Assembly (NCBI RefSeq): GCF_011046735.1
Contig: NZ_CP049258.1
Span: 3,242,001 to 3,306,000 of the forward strand
DNA length: 64,000 bases
From: Nordella sp. HKS 07
GTDB taxonomy: Bacteria; Pseudomonadota; Alphaproteobacteria; Rhizobiales; Aestuariivirgaceae
Direction: 5' to 3'
Under the pieces are notes generated by a model. That model ran no database searches and had not been told where the DNA came from. It saw only the letters and a program-made list of their open reading frames with translations. A program made the translations under genes and the position numbers. Shown here one piece after another: positions 59,229-64,000 of this stretch; position 1 is the stretch's first letter; each line of letters begins with the position of its first letter.

Positions 59229-60614
59229 TCAAGAAGAGTCAACGCGGGTTGTTAGTGATGGCCGGATTGGGCTACCCGGCGAGCCAGCCGCAGACTTCGC
59301 CGCACGAATCACCAGGCCCTGCACTGGCGCGCCTGCTTCCATGCGTAATTCGGCCTGGATGACTTTCGACTGCAGGCCGAAGAGGTTGAGCAACTGCTCG
59401 ACGTAAGCCTGGGCATGACTGTAACGCCCGTGTGGCTCAAGGCGATAGTTGACACCCGCGCTGTCTCCGACCGCGTGTTCGAGCGTGAACACGAAGAGCC
59501 CGCTTGGGCGCAATGCTCCTGCGGTCGCCGCGATGACGCCTTTCAGGTCGCCGAAATACACGAGCGTGTCGGCCGACACGATCAGGTCGAAGGTTTGACT
59601 GTTGTCGCGCAGGTACTCGGTCAACTCAGCTTTCATTAGTGCGTGGTAGATGTTCTTGTCCTTAGCGTGTGCCAGCATCCCTTCGGACAGATCCACGCCG
59701 ACCAACCGGCGTGCAAAAGGCGCGATGATTGCGCCGCAGAGTCCCGTTCCACATCCCGCGTCCAGCACGTCAAGGCGATGCGAAGGCTCAATGCCGGACT
59801 CTTCCAGAGTTGCCGCGACGAGCGATGGCGCACGATACGACAGCCTCCCAAGCTTCGATTCGAAGCTCGATGCAAAACCGTCAAAGGTTGTCTCGACAAA
59901 TTCATTTGATGCGCGTTCGGGCACATCTCGACCTGTGCAGGCCGCCAACATATGCCGCGCAATCGGATCCCCTGGTTCTTCTTCGAGCCATTCTCCGTAG
60001 ATTTTTACCGCCTCACAGATCTGGCCCAGCGTGCAGTGCGCCAGGGCCAGCAGTTTTCGCGCTTCGCGGTGCTTTGGTCTGAGCGTGATGACTTTGCAGT
60101 AACACACCGCGGCTTCTTCAGTGCGCTTCAACCCGTTGAGCAGAATGCCCAGATTGGTGTACGCGTCGATATGTTCGGGATTCAATCGGATGGCTGCGCG
60201 ATACGCTGCTTCCGCCTCGACCGACTGTCCGGTCGCCCGCAGGACCACTCCTAGATTGTTGTGGGCGTTCGCGTGGCTCGGATCGATGGCGATCGCACGC
60301 TGGTACGAGTCGATGGCGGAGTCCAGCCTATCGTCCGATTGGAAGACGATGCCGAGGTTGCTGAACCAGTCCGCATTATCGGGCACGAGCGCGAGGCTCC
60401 GCTCGATGAGCGTGAGGGCTTCGTCGTTCCGTCCTCGTTGATGCGCGAGCACGCCGGCGTAGTGCAACGCACGTGGATGATCAGGCGCTGTCTCGAGCAC
60501 CCGGCGGTACATTGCGTGGGCCTCGTCGAACTGCTGGTTTTTCTGCAGAAGGATCGCGAACGAGACCGCCTCCTCGAGCGACAACTCACGCGTCAATGAT
60601 TCTGACGGCTCCAT
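59229..60614 (-). CDS. TPR-repeat protein with C-terminal SAM-dependent methyltransferase domain
   Basis: 461 aa. Residues about 10-215 are five or six TPR units (AMYRRVLETAPDHPRALHYA, SYQRAIAIDPSHANAHNNLG, AAIRLNPEHIDAYTNLG). From about 240 a class I methyltransferase domain follows (LDVLDAGCGTGLCGAIIAPF, GVDLSEGMLAHA, IVSADTLVYFGDL). The combination suggests methylation of a protein or a scaffold-bound substrate. It lies 42 bp downstream of the Hcp-like gene on the same strand, with a MITE end in the gap. The C-terminal tail (AAGSPGSPIRPSLTTRVDSS) looks disordered. Confidence 0.88.
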   Translation of the reverse strand: MEPSESLTRELSLEEAVSFAILLQKNQQFDEAHAMYRRVLETAPDHPRALHYAGVLAHQRGRNDEALTLIERSLALVPDNADWFSNLGIVFQSDDRLDSAIDSYQRAIAIDPSHANAHNNLGVVLRATGQSVEAEAAYRAAIRLNPEHIDAYTNLGILLNGLKRTEEAAVCYCKVITLRPKHREARKLLALAHCTLGQICEAVKIYGEWLEEEPGDPIARHMLAACTGRDVPERASNEFVETTFDGFASSFESKLGRLSYRAPSLVAATLEESGIEPSHRLDVLDAGCGTGLCGAIIAPFARRLVGVDLSEGMLAHAKDKNIYHALMKAELTEYLRDNSQTFDLIVSADTLVYFGDLKGVIAATAGALRPSGLFVFTLEHAVGDSAGVNYRLEPHGRYSHAQAYVEQLLNLFGLQSKVIQAELRMEAGAPVQGLVIRAAKSAAGSPGSPIRPSLTTRVDSS

Positions 60615-60644
60615 GACCTGTCCAGGCAGGTTTCCTCCAACGTC

Positions 60645-60660
60645 GCGTTCAGCACACTAG
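60645..60660. mobile_element. Partial end of MITE-like element C2
   Basis: GCGTTCAGCACACTAG is identical to the right end of C2 at 55707-55722. Only this end is present. Its CTAG supplies the stop codon of the Hcp gene (TAG on the minus strand). Confidence 0.6.
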
Positions 60661-61136
60661 CCGCCTTTGTGGGCTTTGATGTCGAACTTGAAGTGAATCC
60701 CCGCATCGAGGGACCCGTCTGCCCGTTGCGGCCTGTACTCGAAATCGACCTTGGCAAACGCCAGACTAACGGTCTCCGATCCCGTGTCGTCGCTGGTGTC
60801 GCCGAGCGCGACACCGGTGATGATGACGTCGTTCATCTTGATGATGAGGTACTCCTGCTGGCCTTTGCCCGCTCTGCGCTGTGTGATGGTGGCGTCCTTC
60901 AAATGCCCGCCCGTCGCGCACGCCTCCAGCAGCCTCGGAGTCGCCTTGTCGATTTTGTGAACGATGGAGAGATCCTGGAAGGTCGCCCTGCCGGCGCCGC
61001 CGCCACCGCCGGTGCCAATGTTCCCGGTATTTGCGACACCCCAGGAGAACGACAGCACCTCGATTTCGTCTTTGTGTTTGACATCTAGGGATTCCCCTTT
61101 GATGTCCCCGATCTTTGCAAAGATGTCTGATGCCAT
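60657..61136 (-). CDS. Hcp-family protein (type VI secretion tube protein-like), orphan
   Basis: 159 aa. Typical Hcp start MASDIFAKIGDIKGESLDVKHKDEIEVLSFSWGV, then FQDLSIVHKIDKATPRLLEACATG, RRAGKGQQEYLIIKMNDVIITGV and the final strand VSLAFAKVDFEY...IHFKFDIKAHKGG. Hcp forms hexameric rings stacked into the T6SS tube; solitary Hcp-like proteins also occur without a secretion cluster. No other T6SS gene is in the window. GAGGTGA six bases before ATG 61136 is the ribosome site. Its TAG stop lies in a MITE-end sequence. Confidence 0.92.
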   Translation of the reverse strand: MASDIFAKIGDIKGESLDVKHKDEIEVLSFSWGVANTGNIGTGGGGGAGRATFQDLSIVHKIDKATPRLLEACATGGHLKDATITQRRAGKGQQEYLIIKMNDVIITGVALGDTSDDTGSETVSLAFAKVDFEYRPQRADGSLDAGIHFKFDIKAHKGG

Positions 61137-61680
61137 CTGGTCACCTCAACGCTCAGACACGCCACAAAAGCCACCTGAGGAGTAGAGACCTCGATTTTTT
61201 GGGAGTCAAGGCCTTCGGGCGTAGAGATTTCCTGTGGCGGCAGCAAACCTGTGACATAAAGACAGGGAGACAGATTTCACGATCCCTTACAAATCGGCGT
61301 CGGCCGTGGCGGTGGTGATTTGGGCTTCGCGCCGTTTCGTGGTTCTCCTGGGAACACGCCATGTGCGATATACACAGCCTAGCACTTTGCCACTGGGCAG
61401 CGAACGAGAAGTGGCAGACAACCGAGCGCCGATTCCTAAGGAGGAGCAATGTCCGTTTTGGGTCATTCGCTACCGGGTCGAACCAGCGGTAAGGTTGGCC
61501 ATGTCAGCTATGCCCCGACAGCGATTGATTTTTGCAGTGCGGCGAGACGATGCGATGGACCAGAAGCCGACTCATGCGGTGCAGCATATTGGGGATTGCC
61601 CTACAAGCCATCGCCAAGGCGGCCAACGCGCTGAACTACGACTCCAGAATGCCTATGACCAGCCGGGGCGTTCACGAGAG
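61137..61680. other. 544 bp gap upstream of hcp, with repeat B copy 3
   Basis: Repeat B copy 3 occupies about 61457-61565. The part nearer hcp (61137-61456) must hold its promoter, but no hexamers can be assigned. A 35-codon frame at 61574-61681 ends in the MITE TAG; I do not call it. Confidence 0.4.
61457..61565. repeat. Dispersed repeat B, copy 3
   Basis: TTTTGGGTCATTCGCTACCG to ACGATGCGATGGACCAGAAGC; the most diverged B copy. Confidence 0.65.
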
Positions 61681-61756
61681 CTAGTGTGCTGAACGCGAAG
61701 TTCCTGATATCAGGCGGGTAGCACCGACAGGAACTTCACGTTCAAAAGCACACTAG
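61681..61756. mobile_element. MITE-like element C2, inverted copy (76 bp)
   Basis: CTAGTGTGCTGAACGCGAAG to AAAGCACACTAG, the reverse complement arrangement of 55647-55722 with a few differences in the loop. Confidence 0.75.
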
Positions 61757-61770
61757 AATCATTGAGTTTT

Positions 61771-61845
61771 CTAGTGTCCTTCCGAATCCGAAGTTCGCTC
61801 GGGTGTTCCCGCTGGCTGTGGCGAACTTCGGATTCGGGACACTAG
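61771..61845. mobile_element. MITE-like element C1, inverted copy (75 bp)
   Basis: CTAGTGTCCTTCCGAATCCG to CGGGACACTAG, the inverted counterpart of 55558-55632. Together with 61681-61756 it makes a 165 bp unit inverted relative to 55558-55722. Confidence 0.75.
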
Positions 61846-62171
61846 GGCCAGAATACGCGGTCGTCATAGATTACCACCTTCTGGTCTTCGTAGGACATCT
61901 CGCCGAGTTCATAGTCCATGGTCCCGAAGATGACATGCCCACGCCATGTCGCCTCATCAAGACGTTCCGTGACTTTATCCTTGATCTTAATGATAGGAGG
62001 CCCGTCATCGGCGAAGACCAGCTCAGCCCGCTGACCACCGGCATCAGTGCACCATCTCTGCGGCTCGGCCGCATAGATGCTCGCTGCGCTGTACAATAGA
62101 GCCAAACAGACAAATAGATTCCGCACAGGCGATAAATTGCCCTGCATGATAAAGGGAACAGACATAATCAC
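61842..62171 (-). CDS. Small secreted protein of unknown function, 3' end formed by a MITE
   Basis: 109 aa, probably starting at ATG 62171 or the later ATG at residue 9. A signal peptide is evident (NLFVCLALLYSAASIYA-AEPQ). The mature part (RWCTDAGGQRAELVFADDGPP... DEATWRGHVIFGTMDYELG) resembles small periplasmic proteins of unknown role. Its stop TAG is the CTAG end of element C1, so the natural C-terminus may have been cut off by the insertion. Confidence 0.65.
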   Translation of the reverse strand: MIMSVPFIMQGNLSPVRNLFVCLALLYSAASIYAAEPQRWCTDAGGQRAELVFADDGPPIIKIKDKVTERLDEATWRGHVIFGTMDYELGEMSYEDQKVVIYDDRVFWP

Positions 62172-62276
62172 CTCCCTGAGATGATACTGAGTCAGGTCGG
62201 GAACGGTGGTGCCCCATGCCGCAGCGTCGCCATTTTATCACTTTTGGAGCCTGCCCTGATAGGTCGATGCGCTAGT

Positions 62277-62390
62277 CTAGTTGGCGGGGATATCGAAAGC
62301 CTGTCCGGAAAGGTCGACGGTCGCATTGACTGGTAACAGGAAGACGGCCTCAAGGAAGCCTGCTTTGCGTTTTCGACTGAAGGTTCGCAT
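62277..62390 (-). pseudogene. Short coding-like fragment, possibly a gene 3' end
   Basis: The minus strand reads MRTFSRKRKAGFLEAVFLLP then VNATVDLSGQAFDIPAN before TAG at 62277. The frame stays open further upstream (SRPQVAV) until it meets repeat A copy 5 at about 62411. Composition looks coding but I recognise no family. It may be a gene tail cut by the repeat, or a 37-residue small gene. Confidence 0.35.
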
Positions 62391-62410
62391 CACGGCCACC
62401 TGAGGTCGGC

Positions 62411-62510
62411 TAGGGGTCAGATTCGGACTTCATGGCCATGTCCACTGTACGGCGGCTTTCTCCTCAAAACCGGGCATAGCAATTGGCAGCTCGGATGTCG
62501 CCTTAGGGCC
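62411..62510. repeat. Dispersed repeat A, copy 5
   Basis: TAGGGGTCAGATTCGGACTT to GTCGCCTTAGGGCC; the right-most copy, 50 bp before the TetR gene stop. Confidence 0.8.
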
Positions 62511-62559
62511 GATAGAAGACTACGGGGACGAAGTGGGTCTTCAGTTGAGTTCCTATTTC

Positions 62560-63201
62560 TCAAGATCGCTTCGCACTACTCCTCGATCTCCGTGAGCTGG
62601 CATGCCGGCACGTGCAGGTGGATGCGGTCGGCGAAGATTCGCCAGCAAGTTTCTTTGCGGCCTGGCACGCGGCCTTGGCGTAGGTTCGATCACCATGAAT
62701 GAGGATCAACGCTGTCGCTCCCTCCATAAGGAGTACGACTTCGCGCGCCCGTTCCAGAGGGGCCGAGATGCCCGCATTTTCAAGAAGACTTGCCCACCAC
62801 GCTTCCACAGCTGCTTTGTGGCGATGAGCAATCGCCCGAGCCGGATGGCCGGGGAGGTCGGCCAGTTCCATAACGATGCGGGTGAATCCGGCTCCCGCCC
62901 AACCGGGCTTCGCCGACCACCTGGCGAGCTCGGAGAAGAGGACGTCTATTATTTCGTCAGCGCTTCCAGAATAACGGTCCTCATACTTCCGGATGCGCGC
63001 CAATGACAGCTCGCTATGCAAGGCCAGCACTGATCCAAGCAGTTCATCCTTGCTGGTGAAGTGGTAGTAGAATGTACGCTTGGTCAAACCTGCGAAAGCA
63101 GCGACCTCGTCGACCCCGACGCGGCTAAACCCCTTCCGGTAGAAGAGCTCATAGGCTGCGTCGAGAATTTGTCGCCGGGTGCGCTCTGCGGATCTGGGCA
63201 T
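62560..63201 (-). CDS. TetR-family transcriptional regulator
   Basis: 213 aa. N-terminal helix-turn-helix RRQILDAAYELFYRKGFSRVGVDEVAAFAGLTKRTFYYHFTSKDEL in outline, with the family's YYHF recognition helix. The C-terminal ligand domain is variable (HKAAVEAWWASLLENAGISA). The final segment (ESSPTASTCTCRHASSRRSRSSAKRS) is unusually Ser/Arg-rich and may be the product of a late frameshift. Divergent from the FAD-linked oxidase at 63309, which it presumably represses. Confidence 0.9.
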   Translation of the reverse strand: MPRSAERTRRQILDAAYELFYRKGFSRVGVDEVAAFAGLTKRTFYYHFTSKDELLGSVLALHSELSLARIRKYEDRYSGSADEIIDVLFSELARWSAKPGWAGAGFTRIVMELADLPGHPARAIAHRHKAAVEAWWASLLENAGISAPLERAREVVLLMEGATALILIHGDRTYAKAACQAAKKLAGESSPTASTCTCRHASSRRSRSSAKRS

Positions 63202-63223
63202 GCCTTACATTAAGCCAATCCTA

Positions 63224-63247
63224 TGTATACCGACTAGTGAGTTTACA
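63224..63247. promoter_or_regulatory. Imperfect inverted repeat, candidate TetR operator
   Basis: TGTATAC and GTTTACA flank a ten-base centre (CGACTAGTGA) in the 107 bp divergent gap; one mismatch between the arms. Position, between the regulator start and the oxidase, fits an operator controlling both. Confidence 0.4.
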
Positions 63248-63308
63248 ATTCGACCGCCGAGGCCTCTGGTAGAACGTGACGCTGCTTGTTCAGGTCAGGA
63301 ATATTCCT

Positions 63309-64000
63309 ATGAACGAGACGACACGGTCGCGCCTTGCACCCGCCGCGCGCGCGCAAGCCATTGCAGAACTAGCCGCAACATTCGGCAATCGGCTGGTAAC
63401 CTCACAACCTGTCCGTCAACAGCATGGCAATACCACCACTTGGATCGTCTCCGAGCCGCCGGACGCGGTCATCTACCCGCAGTCCTCCGCTGAGGTTCAG
63501 CAGATCGTTCAAATTTGCGCTCGTCACTTCGTTCCGATTATTCCGTTCGGTGCCGGCACCTCCTTCGAGGGCCACGTCAATGCGCCGTTTGGGGGTGTCT
63601 CCATCGACTTGAAGGATATGAACCAGGTCCTAGAAGTGCACGCAGAGGACTTTGATTGTGTCGTTCAGCCCGGTATTACGCGAAAGCGGCTCAATGAGCA
63701 TCTGCGGGATCAGGGATTGTTCTTTCCCGTTGATCCGGGAGCGGACGCCTCGCTTGGTGGAATGGCCTCGACGCGCGCCTCAGGAACGACCGCCGTTCGC
63801 TACGGGACCATGAAGGATAATGTCCTCGCGCTGGTGGTTGTGCTTGCGAGCGGTGAGGTCATGACCACGTCCAGGCGGGCACGAAAGTCATCGGCTGGAT
63901 ACGACCTAACTCGCCTAATTGTCGGTGCAGAGGGTACACTTGGCGTTATTACCGAGATGACACTGAAGCTTCATGCGATTCCGGAAGCGATTTCGGCCGG
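63309..64000 (+). CDS. FAD-linked oxidase (glycolate oxidase GlcD / D-lactate dehydrogenase-like), 3'-partial
   Basis: 230 codons before the window ends. Start ATG 63309 with AGGA nine bases upstream. The FAD-binding PCMH domain is clear: YPQSSAEVQQIVQICARHFVPIIPFGAGTSFEGHV, LEVHAEDFDCVVQPGITRKRL, FPVDPGADASLGGMASTRASGT, YGTMKDNVLALVVVLASGEV and LIVGAEGTLGVITE. Oxidises a 2-hydroxyacid with transfer of electrons to quinone or cytochrome. Control by the divergent TetR protein is likely. Confidence 0.92.
   Translation, partial: MNETTRSRLAPAARAQAIAELAATFGNRLVTSQPVRQQHGNTTTWIVSEPPDAVIYPQSSAEVQQIVQICARHFVPIIPFGAGTSFEGHVNAPFGGVSIDLKDMNQVLEVHAEDFDCVVQPGITRKRLNEHLRDQGLFFPVDPGADASLGGMASTRASGTTAVRYGTMKDNVLALVVVLASGEVMTTSRRARKSSAGYDLTRLIVGAEGTLGVITEMTLKLHAIPEAISA

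Noticed and set aside
61574-61681. 35-codon frame ending in the MITE stop
   Set aside because: No ribosome site, no recognised similarity, within repeat-rich DNA.

Overview
The window looks like chromosomal DNA from a GC-rich alphaproteobacterium of the Hyphomicrobiales (Rhizobiales) type. I infer this from the strong G/C bias at third codon positions, the many ABC uptake systems with DeoR/GlpR regulators, a symporter-type sensor kinase paired with a LuxR-type regulator, and palindromic intergenic repeats (ends GCATGATC...GATCATGC) of a kind common in that order. No rRNA, tRNA or CRISPR array was seen.

Layout. 1-6.8 kb: end of a dipeptide/oligopeptide ABC operon (permease plus a fused double ATPase), a Sel1-repeat protein, a Tat-exported metallo-beta-lactamase-fold hydrolase and a DNA photolyase. 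6.9-22 kb: a catabolic block. A minus-strand operon (DeoR regulator, class II aldolase, FGGY kinase, glycerol-1-phosphate dehydrogenase-like enzyme) diverges from a four-gene polyamine-type ABC importer. A second DeoR regulator, a second four-gene importer and a formylglycine-type phosphoesterase/sulfatase follow. 22.3-27.9 kb: an FMN reductase, a membrane protein, and a minus-strand run gap-rpe-B12-dependent diol/glycerol dehydratase, whose large-subunit frame is broken by one base. 28.2-34.2 kb: two drug-efflux loci (MarR-HlyD-DHA2 and XRE-DHA2). 34.2-36.3 kb: a scrambled segment with IS5 remnants, an EthD-family gene, a dense cluster of about 19 copies of a TGTCACCGAAAC motif and a second, diverged 3' end of the efflux gene. 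36.3-45.6 kb: housekeeping and signalling genes (RmuC, prolyl iminopeptidase, response regulator, frameshifted symporter-histidine kinase, MscL, frameshifted aminotransferase).

From about 45.7 kb the character changes to an accessory region. It has three paralogous adenylate-cyclase/TPR genes and a fragment of a fourth. Two families of ~100-120 bp dispersed repeats (here A and B) occur only in this part. Small enzymes lie between them (methyltransferase, acetyltransferase, F420-type reductase). A ~6 kb segment carrying an NTF2-like protein, a BisC-type molybdoenzyme, a TPR-methyltransferase and an orphan Hcp protein is bracketed by inverted copies of a 165 bp double MITE-like element. The window ends with a TetR regulator diverging from a FAD-linked oxidase that runs off the edge.

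Most interesting: the inverted MITE-bounded Hcp/methyltransferase/molybdoenzyme segment; the TGTCACCGAAAC repeat cluster in the broken efflux/IS region; the G1P-dehydrogenase catabolic operon facing two importers; the fused large+medium dehydratase with a single-base frameshift; and a near-perfect 30 bp palindrome before marR. Three genes share the same kind of break, one extra base next to a G/C triplet, so assembly or base-calling error has to be excluded before they are called pseudogenes.
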